From contig NC_133123.1 of the NCBI RefSeq assembly GCF_033568475.1, positions 151,791,753-151,855,752 of the forward strand: a stretch of DNA of 64,000 bases, written 5' to 3'. The translations under genes were made by a program, and so were the position numbers. The stretch is from Henckelia pumila (lineage: Eukaryota > Streptophyta > Magnoliopsida > Lamiales > Gesneriaceae). Below, piece by piece: positions 22,511 to 33,923 of the stretch; the first letter of the stretch is position 1, and each line of letters starts with the position of its first letter. A model generated the notes under the pieces. It made no database searches and was not told the DNA's origin. It saw nothing but the letters and a program-made list of their open reading frames with translations.

Positions 22511-23605
22511 TTCAGTTGGTTCAATGTCTTGATATCATAACTATATAATATAGTAGTATGTAACACGATTTACATATGATAATATGATGTACAATCACAC
22601 TTCAATTGGCTAAATCCTACAAGTCAATTAGTATTAATCACTTCAGTTGATTCAATGAGATATATCTAATAGTTCATTAGTTTATTCAGTCGGTTAACAC
22701 AAATATGTCCGTTGGTTGGACGTGTGAAATCAGTCGGTTAATACAAATATATCGGTAGGTTGGATGTGTTAAATCAGTCGGTTATTATACATATCGGGCG
22801 GTTGATGCATAATTACATTCACCATCACAAACCTTTAGTACTAATCAGTCTAAATTAAAGAATTAGATTTAAAGTATTTTAGTTGGTTCAATGTGTTAAT
22901 CATATTTCAGTTGGTTCAATGTCTTGATATCATAACTATATAATATAGTAGTATGTTACACGATTTACATATGATAATATGATGTACAATCACACTTCAA
23001 TTGGCTGAATCCTACATGTCAATTAGTATTAATCACTTCAGTTGATTCAATGAGATATATCTAATAGTTCATTAGTTTATTCAGTCGGTTAACACAAATA
23101 TGTCCGTTGGTTGGACGTGTGAAATCAGTCGGTTAATACAAATATATCGGTAGGTTGGATGTGTTAAATCAGTCGGTTATTATACATATCGGGCGGTTGA
23201 TGCATAATTACATTCACCATCACAAACCTTTAGTACTAATCAGTCTAAATTAAAGAATTAGATTTAAAGTATTTTAGTTGGTTCAATGTGTTAATCATAT
23301 TTCAGTTGGTTCAATGTCTTGATATCATAACTATATAATATATTAGTATGTTACACGATTTACATATGATAATATGATGTACAATCACACTTCAATTGGC
23401 TGAATCCTACATGTCAATTAGTATTAATCACTTCAATTGATTCAATGAGATATATCTAATAGTTCATTAGTTTATTCAGTCGGTTAACACAAATATGTCC
23501 GTTGGTTGGACGTGTGAAATCAGTCGGTTAATACAAATATATCGGTAGGTTGGATGTGTTAAATCAGTCGGTTATTATACATATCGGGCGGTTGATGCAT
23601 AATTA
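22511..23605 (+). repeat. 395-bp tandem repeat, 2.8 copies
   Basis: Copies start at 22511, 22906 and 23301, a constant spacing of 395. Each begins ttcagttggttcaatgtctt and contains cagtcggttaacacaaatatg and gggcggttgatgcataatta. By eye the copies differ at only a few bases. The third copy stops at 23605, exactly where unrelated sequence begins. Each unit is itself built partly from cagtYggtt sub-motifs. Confidence 0.9.
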
Positions 23606-23741
23606 TGTGGCCTTGATTGAAGCCAAACTACTACTCACTAATAAACATAATTCAATAATCCAAGTTTACAATAATAAAATAAAAAAACAAAAGTAGAAGA
23701 AAATCTGAAGATTGAAATGGAATGGAAGGATCCTGCGGTGA

Positions 23742-24878
23742 CTAAACATCATCGTCGTCGGGAATGGAAGGATCCTGCGGTGCAACCGGAGCATACTGTG
23801 GTGGGACTGTAGACTGGAATGGAAATGGAGGTGGATAATGCGGAGCCGCTCGAAAGCCCGAAGTGTCAAGCCCCAACTGTGTCGCCATGCTCCGCATCAT
23901 GTCTTCCACATTATGGAGATGAGTGGAAGTCGCCTGAAAGTAATCCATGGCATAGTGGTCGAAAGCGGAGCTCTCGACGGCCATTTCCTGAGCAGTGCGG
24001 CGAAAAGGAGAGGGCTGATGCGGTGGTCTACTGCTAGAAGAGCTCCCGACATGCTGTTGACCGCTAAAAAACTCCAGATTGCGCTTAGCTTGCTTTGAAG
24101 CAGCAAGCTTCTCATCGACGGTCTTGAAAGGCGGGAGCCACTCCTCATCGGGACTAATCTGAACGCCCGCCTGGCGACACAAGGCTGTGATGGTTTGAGG
24201 GAAGTAGAGGCCCACCGTCGGAGTCCGCATTGAATACAGAATGGAATCGTGGACAAGATTGCCCACATCAACCGGCCACCTCCTCGTGAGAGCATAAACA
24301 AGAATAGCCCTATCGGCTTGCACGTCAACAGTATGGAGCACGGGTAGAAGTCGTCGGGCAATAAAAGCATACCACAACGCCGGCTCAAGCTTCAGAAATC
24401 TCTCCGGAAAATGAGTGAATTGGAGTTGATCGTGCCAACGGACTCCCGCATAACATAAATCGCTCAACATCAAAGAATAGTCCGGATTAGCCTTAAAACT
24501 CCTAAACTCACTATCATCCACAGCAGGAGTATCATAAAATGTATTCAATGTATCGGCATCAAACGAGACAAGTTTACCTCGGACAAAAGCTTTTGAATCC
24601 TATCGAGAAAGGGAATTAGCATAAAATTCCCGAACCACCGGAATAATAGCGGGTTCGGGCACGCGGAAAAACACGGTCCATTTCCTCTTAATAATCCCAA
24701 AAGCAACCGATTCATTACAGTCTAACGATAAGCCACGCTCGGCAATAGGATTGCGATGGAGTCGAGCATGTTCATACCTGTCTTGGGCTTCCCGAGAGAC
24801 GAATTTGTTGGAAAAATCTGCGGACGACGAGGAGCTAGCGACGATAGGGCCGGACGAACGGAAGCGCTTGGCTGGCAT
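23742..24878 (-). pseudogene. 'Putative plant transposon protein' gene with internal stop
   Basis: A single frame from the Met at 24878 (MPAKRFRSSG) to the stop at 23742 is interrupted once, by TAG at 24602-24600, between YANSLSR and DSKAFVRGKLVSF. Without it the product would be about 378 residues. The part around FVRGKLVSFDADTLNTFY and LCYAGVRWHD resembles the domain Pfam names 'putative plant transposon protein', as I recall it. The C-terminus is low-complexity (Pro/Ser) and ends PSIPDDDDV. Function is unknown. It sits inside the MULE next to the truncated 395-bp repeat and could be cargo or part of a second, nested element whose ends I could not find. Confidence 0.6.
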
Positions 24879-25177
24879 TATGGTGGTCGGCCAGAATAGA
24901 TGCGGCGTTCGGCAGTGATGTACGGTGGTGAGCGGTGGTGATACGGTGAGGAGTTCAAAAATCGATGATTTCTTCAGAAATTGACGGACCCAAATTTGAA
25001 GGTCAATGATATACTCCACAAATCTGCAATTGAAGAGCAAAAATGTCAAGAATTAATGGAGAAATGGGGGGAAAAGATTTGGGGATTTAAGGTTCATGGT
25101 GAAGAAGGAGAGGAAAAGAAGATTGGAAAAGAATGGGAGAGAAAAAGCTAATTTCGCTTATTCTCTGTAAGCGTCTA

Positions 25178-25624
25178 TCGCGCGCGCGCGAGACTTTATA
25201 ATTTTTTCTGAATCTTTGTTCAGCGCGCGTGCGAGGATGGGAACCCGCGCGTTTTCTCTGGAGCATAACCTTGCGCGCGCGAGGATGGATCCTCGCGCGC
25301 GCGCAGTGTAAGATAACAGAGAAATGAGCGATTACTCGCGCGCGCGCGAGTAGGAGCCTTGCGCGCGCGCAATATTTTATATAGGCTTCTGAATGTTTGT
25401 TCTGCGCGCGTGCGAGGAAGAATCTCGCGCTCGCGCGCGCGCGGGTTCCCTTAGTTTTCTCTGAAGCATAACCTTGCGCGCGTGCGAGGATGGTTCCTCG
25501 CGCGCGCGCGGGTTCCTTTCAATCTCTCTGGAGCGCATGATTGCGCGCGCGTGAGGGTGGGTCCTCGCGCGCGCGCAGTGGAGTAGAACAGAGAAATTGA
25601 AAAAATCTCTCTCGCGCGCGCAGT
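25178..25624. repeat. (CG)n-rich block with repeated palindromic units
   Basis: Around a dozen runs of alternating CG (8-14 bases each) are embedded in repeated phrases such as gcataaccttgcgcgcg and ctcgcgcgcgcgcag, at spacings of roughly 25-60 bases. Alternating CG is prone to Z-DNA and the flanking arms are palindromic. The block is a sharp outlier in AT-rich DNA and lies just upstream (on the minus strand) of the broken gene at 23742-24878, in the position of a promoter or leader. Confidence 0.8.
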
Positions 25625-26238
25625 GCATTAAAACATAGTATGCACCTGCAAAATATTGAAAACCACACAAAAAAAAATTAAAAATAAAATTAAACGAAAT
25701 AAGAGAAAATATTAAGAAAACAGATAAACTTTTTTTTAAAATTTCAAATATAGTTGTTTAATTCAAATATAAGAAGTCGGTTGAATGTTTTTAATCAGTT
25801 GGTTGATTGTTTTAAATCAGTTGGTTGAATGTTTTAAATCAGTCGGTTCAATGCTTATATTACTGGCGGAATAAAAAATTTAAATTGGTACATTGTGTTA
25901 AATAAGTCGGTTTATAAAAGTATATCAGTTGGTTCAATGTGTTTAATCAGTCGGTAAATGCAAATGTAGCATTTGGTTAGATTTAAAATTAGTCGGTTAA
26001 TTCAAATATAACAGTTGGTTGAATGTGTTAAATCAATTGGTTGAATGATAAGGGTCGTTCAGAAGGAAATGACTTATGCTTATATTTATAGTGTATTCAA
26101 TCAGTCAATTTCCACAAAATAAATCATTCTGAATACCATCACATCAACATTAGTCCACAAACCATCACATCATTAACATCTTTCAACTACACAGATAAAT
26201 CGACAAAATTATTCCCAATATATAACATCACTGCAAAT
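25625..26238. other. MULE interior, cagtYggtt repeats and spacer
   Basis: An AT-rich spacer is followed at 25770-26050 by further cagtcggttgaatg-type units, then by the 3' flank of the Ulp1 gene. No gene. Confidence 0.6.
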
Positions 26239-29200
26239 CTATAAAATCCATTCACCATACCATACAGATGTTCCTAAATATTTTCTATATGAATTCACAA
26301 TATTATCATTCAATCCGTATGGAGACTGCTGAGACAACTCCACCTCAAAAGTCTTCAGCATCCATGCACCGCAATCAGAACTGTAATAATGAATTATTTT
26401 AGACTCCCACAAAATATGTTGAGATCAAATGAAATGATAAATTATGGTTTGTAATAAAAATTCCAGAAAATTCAAGAACATACTTACCTACTCATATTTT
26501 GCGGGAAATCTTTGGGGCGTGCAACTGTCCACATATCAGGAATCTTGACTTTGGAATAATGTAGAAGATGTTGAACCACATATTCTACTGGATCAATATA
26601 AGCAATCATTTCAGCATCGGTGTAGCAGCCGTGGTTGCAATCAAATATAGTGATGATTCCATCCTTCACATTCACTACAACTGCTACCCAATGTATAGGC
26701 AAATTCAAAGGAATCAATACTGAAGATGCATTTGCCCATGGTACTGAAGTCCATCGACGACAATATCCATCAACGTAGCCAAATAACTTCTTCCAATAGC
26801 TATTGCTGAAATCATCACGAGCATTCCGATATGCAAAACATATATCTTGAGAGAAATACGGACTCATGATGGCAACATCCTGTTTCACCAAATGTGGGTA
26901 TGTCTTTTGCAAGACAGATAATCCATACATGCACTCGTATACGTGCTGCATGTTATGGAATCATATTATATATAAAAATTAATATTATTAGAACACGACT
27001 ATAAAAAAATATCCTACTCACGCTTTCATCAAGCCAGTGCCTCGGATTAAGAAGGTCCGTAAACCATGACTTGCCATATGATCCATATGTACATGCTTTA
27101 AATCCATCATGTAATCTATTTACTTCTTTGGTGACAGTGGACAATACTTTCTTGATGGAAACACACTGCACTGGTTCAAATGAACCGTTGTAAGGACCGG
27201 TATATCCAAATGCAGTCAAAGCAGGTGTCTCAGGCAGTTGTACATATGGAGAGCGACAAAATTGAGACTTTTTACTCCTTCGAGCATCTACATATGGAAA
27301 GCAAGGGTTTTAGATAGTGATGCATACCTTTCAAACCTATATTTCAAACAAATTATAACAAAATATAATGCATACACTTTTTAACTGCAATGGATGGTGT
27401 GATCTCCTTTGGTAATGCTTGATCATTCATAGCTGCATTATCTTCAATTGTGATGACATTTGCATCATCATGTTTGAATGAAATCTCCGTAGTAGCAACA
27501 TATTGTTCATTCACACCACAACCAGAGATAAGATTTTTTTGAGACTCAACTACAACTAAAAGAAAGTAATGTATCAAACACAAAAAAACGAATTTTTCAA
27601 ATATATAATTTCATTAATATTGGCACACATTACCATTTTTTTTCTTGGAACGCGTGTAAAAAATAATATGTTTTCAAAGTCTCTGTCGCTCGTTGGAAGG
27701 TGGCTCGTCTATGATGAAACGAATTAATCAGGTTAAATAAAACTACAAAAAAATTTAAATTGAAATTTTAAAATAAAACATACGAAGTGGATCAAACAAA
27801 ACATCTAGTTCATTGGTCACTTCATCATTGACCAACAGTTGCTCACGACTAACTCCTCCATTCAAGTCTCGATCGACAAAAGTTGTTTCTTTGACTATGT
27901 AATCTATGATTTAAAAAATTAAATAATTATAATTAATAATTTTTTTATAAAACAAACTACAATTTGAACGTAAAAGAAATATACCGAGAGATGTCAAAGG
28001 AGATGTTAACGGTTCAACGGTTGCCTCTTGCCCAAGAACCACTCCTTGATTGAAAAAAGGCGTCACCGGCTCATCTACAATTCAATTAATCATATTAATA
28101 AAAACAAATACGTTATTATCTCCAATATTTTAAAATACACAAAACTTACATTCGTGGGTCTTCTTTCTTTTAGATCGTGCAGATACAGTGGTTGGTTCAT
28201 TCGAACGCCTTTTGGATGAACTTGAAATGTTCACAACTTGTATTACACGTTCAAGCTTGCTATCCAAATTAGAAATCATATTTTTCAACTCCACAAAATT
28301 TTTATCTATGTGCTCTTGCAAAGCTGTAACTTGTCTTATAATATTTGATTCACCAAGGGCATCATCTCGTTCAGCTTCATGAGATTGTTTTTCTGGTGCT
28401 TTCTTGGCTGGATAAATTTTATAAGACCTTGTTGACTTAATTTTGGGACAAAACTTACTTTTTTTGTCTTTTTCTTTGGATTGGAGAGTCTCTTTAGATT
28501 CACAAAGAGCGGGATTCCTAATGCAATAAACGGATTTTCCCTCCAACAATAACGAATTGATAAATGACAAATCAGAATCTGTGGAATCTTCAATGAAAAT
28601 ATTTCTAATGTAAGGACTGGTAGATTCTTGATCTGTTGGTAACAAAATACTTCTAATAATCTGTAAATTTAACATATTTTAAATTAGTTAATAAATAAAT
28701 AGAAGTTGTTTTAATAGAAATCAATCATATTCTAAATACACTAACCTTTTCACCACTCTTTGATGCATTTAAAATGTCAATATATCTAGGAGATCCTTTT
28801 TTTGGCCATTTATTTGAAATCCATTGGCACATGCATGGAAGAGATGTATTGTCTCCTTTTTGTTTCGCAAAACGCTCTCCAATTCCAGAAACGCATTCGT
28901 ATGCAAGAATCTAAATTCAAATTCAATTCAAAAAATATAAAAACACATATAATCAATCATGTTCAAAAGATATGGAAAAGTACAAAAATATTTACTTACC
29001 TATAGGGGATAAATGAATCCAACCATATCATGGGTTCCACTGTTCAAACGCTTACCGTTTACTACTTTTTCCCTCAAACTAACTTCTTTTTTCTTCAAAT
29101 CACACTTCAAATCACAAACAGCTCCTTTGAAAGCTATTGTACCCCAAGGATGCTTATTAAAAGCATCAAAATCATCAATCAAGCTGAAAATTTTTTCATC

Positions 29201-29880
29201 AACTAGAGGATTCTTAACTGGCGCAATAGGCCACAATACACCACATACGAAGTACAAACAAGCCATCTTAACTCTCTCTATACTCAACAACTCATCCACA
29301 CTTTTCAACTCTTTCAACTTCATCTCAACTTCATTCACAGAAACTTTATCTATGCCTTGAAAATATCTATCACAAAAATCAGATATCTTTGGTACTTCTT
29401 CGAGAAAATTATCAGAACAATCCAACCCTGTAATCAATGCAAACTCCATTCCAGAAAATCTTATTGGTCTATCATTCACAACAAACCACATTTCATCGTC
29501 ATCAGTTACATATGTTTGTCTCATCACCATAAACCACAAAATCTGACTAGATAAATTATAATTTGCAGCATACTTGATCAGATTGCCAAATTGTGTTTTT
29601 TCAACCATGAAGTTCATGTCCTCCTTGTTTAAGCAATCTAATATAATTTCACTTATTTTTTGATATTTGGAATGTACACTAAACTTGCAACTAAAATATT
29701 TCTCCTCTGATAGTTGAGATTGAAGATTAACCTGAAGAAAACAAAATCAATCAAGTCAACAATTAATGTCAAGTAATTAAAGACTCAATTATGTTGAAAT
29801 TCATAAAATTTATAGAGCAATATGGAAAAAAACATTTTTAATAACAAAAATTAACATACCCAAGTTTTTTGTGTAGTCAT
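26239..29880 (-). pseudogene. DUF1985 / Ulp1 (C48) SUMO-protease-like gene of the MULE, broken
   Basis: Multi-exon minus-strand gene. Clear exons in transcript order: 29880-29860 (MTTQKTW), 29731-29000 (DUF1985, including MWFVVNDRPIRFSGMEFALITGL), 28910-28746, 28660-28150 (basic, Lys-rich, nuclear-signal-like), 28074-27985, 27903-27784, some uncertain exons between 27710 and 27360, then 27287-27022, 26945-26488 and 26380-26239. The C-terminal Ulp1 domain shows His in LPIHWVAVVV, Asp in TIFDCN and Cys in SDCGAWMLK, split across the last intron, so the triad is intact. TAG at 29002-29000 ends the DUF1985 exon exactly at its donor, where the sequence context (IYPL then ILAYE) suggests a former CAG. 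An additional stop (27677-27675) may exist in the uncertain part. ULP genes in MULEs are known; their role in transposition is unclear. Confidence 0.82.
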
Positions 29881-30358
29881 ATCTGATATTCTTTCTTCTA
29901 TCTACAACTTCATACACAAAACAGAACAAAACCAAAGGATATTTGCTTAACAATTTGAAACCAGCTCTTTGTGCTTGTGCCACAAATGATATGTTGCTTC
30001 TTCTTTAACAAGTATTCTCCTCCAGCAAAGCCAGCAACATATTTCTCTTCTTTGCAGAATAAATAATCAGATTAATTTGTTTTCAACTAAAAATACGTAC
30101 TATTCAGTAATGCAATAAATGCAACATGTGTATCATACAAACATGCTGAAGAACCAAGAACAACTTACGAACAAAACAACTACATACCCAAATGCATCAA
30201 AAAATATGTACAATACTATATGATTTCTATTGAATTATGAATAAAACAAAGCTCCCTAAATTAATCTATCGGTGAATTGAGCTAAATATCTACCTTGTTT
30301 AAGAATAAGCAGCAACCTATTCCTTTATCGGCAGCGGCAATCGAACAAGCAGCAATCT

Positions 30359-30847
30359 TTAGTCAAGAGCTTCAAGAATCAACTCCACATTTTCAAGTAA
30401 CACATCCTCTGCATATATATACCGACTGCGTGTCAAAAATTCATATTCAAATATGAGTATAGTGTAGCAAGTGATCCAAATAGAAGAGGTGGGGGGGGGG
30501 GGGTGTGGCAGTGGAGAGGAAGAAGGAAGGGAAAAGATGGAAGGGAATCGAGGCTGGGGAAGCGCGGAAGAAGAGGAAAGCGGAGTGGGTGAGAAGAGGG
30601 AACGGAATCGGGGCTGGGGAAGCGGGGAGGAAGAGAAAAGCTTGGTGTGGTGTGGCAACGGGAGATGGAGATGGAAGAGGGGGGCGAAGAGCAGGGGAGC
30701 CGAACCCAGATGTGAAGACCGAATAGAAGATGGAAATTGGGGATTGGGGAGAATTGAAATTGAACCCACGTTTTTAAGAGAGAAATGGTTATTAAGAGAT
30801 TTTGTATTAGAGTTTAATATGTTTAAGTAAAGGACAAATAAGTCATT
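30359..30847 (-). other. Leader region of Ulp1 gene, pyrimidine-rich with short duplication
   Basis: On the minus strand this is strongly C/T-rich, includes a run of 13 C, and contains two copies of an approximately 60-base unit (ccccagcc...gattcc). The open frames here encode only Pro/Ser-rich low complexity. It is best read as a promoter and 5' leader driven from the right end of the MULE, mirroring the C/T-rich leader near 19020-19110. Confidence 0.5.
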
Positions 30848-30910
30848 TGTTATACAAGGTCTATTCCCTTAAATCTATTTTTGGGGAGGTCCATTTCTCT
30901 AATTTTTCCC
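30848..30910 (-). repeat. Right terminal inverted repeat of MULE
   Basis: On the minus strand it begins gggaaaaattagag. Partner of 18818-18880. Confidence 0.7.
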
Positions 30911-30919
30911 CTAAAAAAA
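30911..30919. repeat. Right 9-bp target site duplication of MULE
   Basis: Exact second copy of ctaaaaaaa. Confidence 0.8.
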
Positions 30920-31893
30920 TGAAATCAAGTATTTCCCAAGTTTCTTCTTATCCTCTCAATTTTGGATGGAGCCGTCTTGATATTGCTGGATTTTTTATAT
31001 ATATCAATATACAAAAACCTTTATAATATTGGAATAATTAAATTCTATTAATTTGAGATATTAATTAATCATAAATTAATAATTTATTTTAAAAATTACT
31101 TTATTGATCAACTAAACAGAAATTGTATCTATAATCCCTATAAATCTATGGATTTCATTTATGAATTTCTCTAATTGACTTTTTTCTCTATAATTAATTA
31201 TTAATTACTCCTTAATTATTATTACTCATTAATTACCCAACTATACCAATTGACCTATTTCCTGATAATTACTTAATTACTAATGACCATAATTTAATGA
31301 TTAATCTTCTATAATCTATAAAAAAAATATTTTATTCAAAAAAAATATTTTTCCTTTCACGTTAATTTTAATAAACTTTATGATAGGATTGAACACGGTG
31401 TGTAGAGGGGGTGAATACACACTTTTAAAACATTTTTTGAGCTACAATAGCTCGGTTATTGAAATATTGAGCACCGATGAATTATATCGAGTTTGGTTTT
31501 CAAACCAAGCATAAGACACTCGAAATAATCCTTCGTAAAAACTAATTTATAATTTTGTAAATCATTTTAAAAGGATGAAAGTTGGAAGATGAAAACAATT
31601 TAGTTGAAGCATGTTATCAAACACTTTGAATGCAACATTTAGGTATTTTATCAAACACATAAAATGCTTCAACAATGCAATCCAAAACAGTAGCAATGAA
31701 TAAATGCAAGAAATAAAGAGACTCAGATTTGTTTATGGATGTTCGGAGATTTCAAACACTCCTACGTCACCCCTTCTTCCACCTCGGAAGGATATCACTA
31801 GAAGACTTTGATTTATACAAGCCATTTGTACAAACCCAATCCAAGACTAGGACTTACCATTTCCTATCTTAGAACTCCTAGCCACCACTCGAT
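30920..31893. other. AT-rich spacer and transposon-like remnant
   Basis: The first 450 bases are AT-rich with nothing recognised. From about 31385 to 31893 the sequence resembles a phrase seen repeatedly in plant genomes (ggatgttcggagatttcaaac...ctacgtcaccccttcttcc). It is probably a fragment of another mobile element into which copia C inserted. I cannot name the family. Confidence 0.4.
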
Positions 31894-33795
31894 TGTGAAA
31901 GAGTGGGTGCCCGGTTAGCCAACTTGTGGCTAAAGGGCTTTTATGACTCTATGTATAAACAATCTTTGTTTAATATAATTTATTTTCATTAATGACATTT
32001 TCTTTATCTTTCTTCATATTGTTATATTGTGATATACTATTGCTGTTTTGATAAAGACCTTGAATATACTATAGTGTAAGTAAGATGAGATAGTGAATAA
32101 AGAGAGATCACTATTATGAAACACATCTTATAGTCACTGTATATTCTAAACAGTTCCTAGTCAATTGAGCCATCCGTAAATAAGGATAAGGATCGCTCGA
32201 GATTGAGACTAGCATTTGTGATGCCAAGTACCACGTTTCATTGGTAATGAACATGGAGATGTTCAAAGCATGCAAATGGATATTCATATGATGAATGATC
32301 GAACTACCCTATTCGGACTTTCCAAGTGGTTATCACTTATCGAGTGGATAAAGTCCGCGATTTTGGTTGTACACCATTAGTCCTTATTACTTGAAACATC
32401 ATTGAAACTTTATATGCTAGTACTGTACTTTGACTCGTTTACCGACTCTATTGGGGTCATCAGGTGTCGGGATTGGGTACAGTTACGACACATATAGGAG
32501 TCGATGCTTTGTTGTCAAGGATTCACCACATATTTGCGAGTGTGGATATCCTATGCGATCTGAGGAGATATTAGTGTGACAAATCTCTGGCCAGAGTACT
32601 CGATGTGATTTAGGTTACTTGGTTTCCTAGTAGCACATGCGATGTCACTATTTGATCTTCAAGATGCATTGCATAGTTATCGAATCTCGAACAACTCTCG
32701 ATGTACCAATGGTTGTTGATTCGATCGGGATATTTGGATGAAGGGACTGTACTGTACGCTAACCAAAATCTACTGGTTCTTGCAGGCACTATCAGTGATA
32801 CCTAGGGAATCATGGGGCGATGTTGCTAGACGCTCTTACCATAATTCGATGGGTAAGTCGGAAATTGTTGTTCCGAGTCACAAGGAGTTGTGAGTCCACG
32901 GCTAGCTGTATCCCTCAACCATTGAGGGTTACACAAGTAATGGATTACTAAAACCCCGTAGAGATAGTTAAATTTAAAGAGTTAAATTTAATGAAAAAGA
33001 AGTTGAACTTCTTAACTAAAGGGAGTGAGATTTCCTAAAATGACATAGGGATGGACATTTTTGGAAATCACTGAATTCAGATTCAGAAAAATTATCTTGA
33101 CTCTAAAAGATGCAGAAATGGTTTTTGTGCACATTGGTGAAATCAGTTTATCAATCGGAGTCACGATGAATTTTATATTAATTTCTAGAACAACGGGATT
33201 GCCTTGTTGGGCTTAAGTTATGGATTGTGGGCTTTAAGGAGTTAGAGTCCTAATACAATTATACCTTAATCTAGTCTAGAAATTATCTATAAATAGGCAG
33301 CAGTGTTCGAAAATTCCATACAGTTCATTCTTGAATTTTTGAAAATACTGCATCAAATTATTCAAGAGGATTTTCGAAAAATTCCTCTGTCCCTTTTGAG
33401 AAAATTCGGACTGTGATTTTTGTGAAAAATTGCAATCCGAATTAACAGATCAAATCTGTTTATTCTCAACGTAAAACTTTTGAATGATTTCTAGTGCAGT
33501 CAATCAGAGAGTTTCTGTTTTTCGTTCGTGGACCTAATTCCGGTGATTGATTGTGACGCCATCGGTTCTCGAGATTTACAAGAAGAGCATATTAAGTTCT
33601 GTTGGTGTCCATAATCTCGCTTCGAGATTTTAAGGTAAAATATTTAATTGTGATTATTTGTTTTACTTACACATATTTAATCGTAAAAGTTTTGATACCC
33701 TTGATATGGAATCGTTTAATATAATAAAATAAAATTTTTAAACTTCCGCTGCACCGAGTATCAATTCTTGATTGATCTGAACACGTTTTCCAACA
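31894..33795 (+). repeat. Copia C 5' LTR
   Basis: Starts TGTGAAAGAGTGGGTGCC and ends TTTTCCAACA, with TG...CA termini, 1902 bases. It is clearly related to the copia D LTRs read on the other strand (shared gagtgggtgccc start, tatccttatcc..., gagtatcaatt-type end) but diverged. TATA box at 33288-33295. Confidence 0.88.
33288..33295 (+). promoter_or_regulatory. TATA box in copia C LTR
   Basis: TATAAATA, followed by a likely transcript start in the gcagcagtgttcg region. Confidence 0.6.
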
Positions 33796-33796
33796 G

Positions 33797-33809
33797 TGGT
33801 ATCAAAGCC
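33797..33809 (+). other. Copia C primer-binding site
   Basis: TGGTATCAAAGCC is complementary to the 3' end of initiator tRNA-Met except for one base (AAAGCC instead of AGAGCC). It lies one base after the LTR. Confidence 0.85.
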
Positions 33810-33923
33810 AGGTTGCTCAGATCAAACGATTAAATTGATCGATTGTACAAAATTTTTTAAGCCTCGGTTTTTGAAACAAAACGAATTTTTAAAATTAAAA
33901 TTTAATGGGCAAATCGGGCAGCG

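Larger units (their letters stand above)
18818..30910. mobile_element. 12.1-kb Mutator-like element carrying MURA and Ulp1 genes
   Basis: The element is bounded by ctaaaaaaa duplications and has GGG at both termini. The left end and the reverse complement of the right end align as degenerate inverted repeats over about 60 bases, sharing aaatgg, then atttaag, then cttgt. Inside are a plus-strand MURA transposase gene from the left end and a minus-strand DUF1985/Ulp1 gene from the right end, transcribed toward each other. A repeat-rich middle holds a further broken gene. ULP-bearing MULEs are known (the KAONASHI group of Arabidopsis, and others), so the layout fits an established class. Both terminal regions carry pyrimidine-rich leaders pointing inward. 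Confidence 0.88.

Noticed and set aside
22511-23605. CRISPR-like array
   Set aside because: The repeats are 395 bases long, head-to-tail without unique spacers, and inside a plant transposon.
25377-25670. 97-codon Arg/Ala-rich minus-strand frame
   Set aside because: Translation of the alternating-CG block.
30359-30830. Pro/Ser-rich 136-codon frame (minus) and Gly/Glu-rich frame (plus) as genes
   Set aside because: Both are low-complexity readings of a C/T-rich tandem duplication in a presumed 5' leader.
33796-33923. N-terminal part of the 408-codon frame as a novel fused protein
   Set aside because: This stretch is the copia C primer site and leader, read in frame into gypsy RNase H by chance after a deletion.
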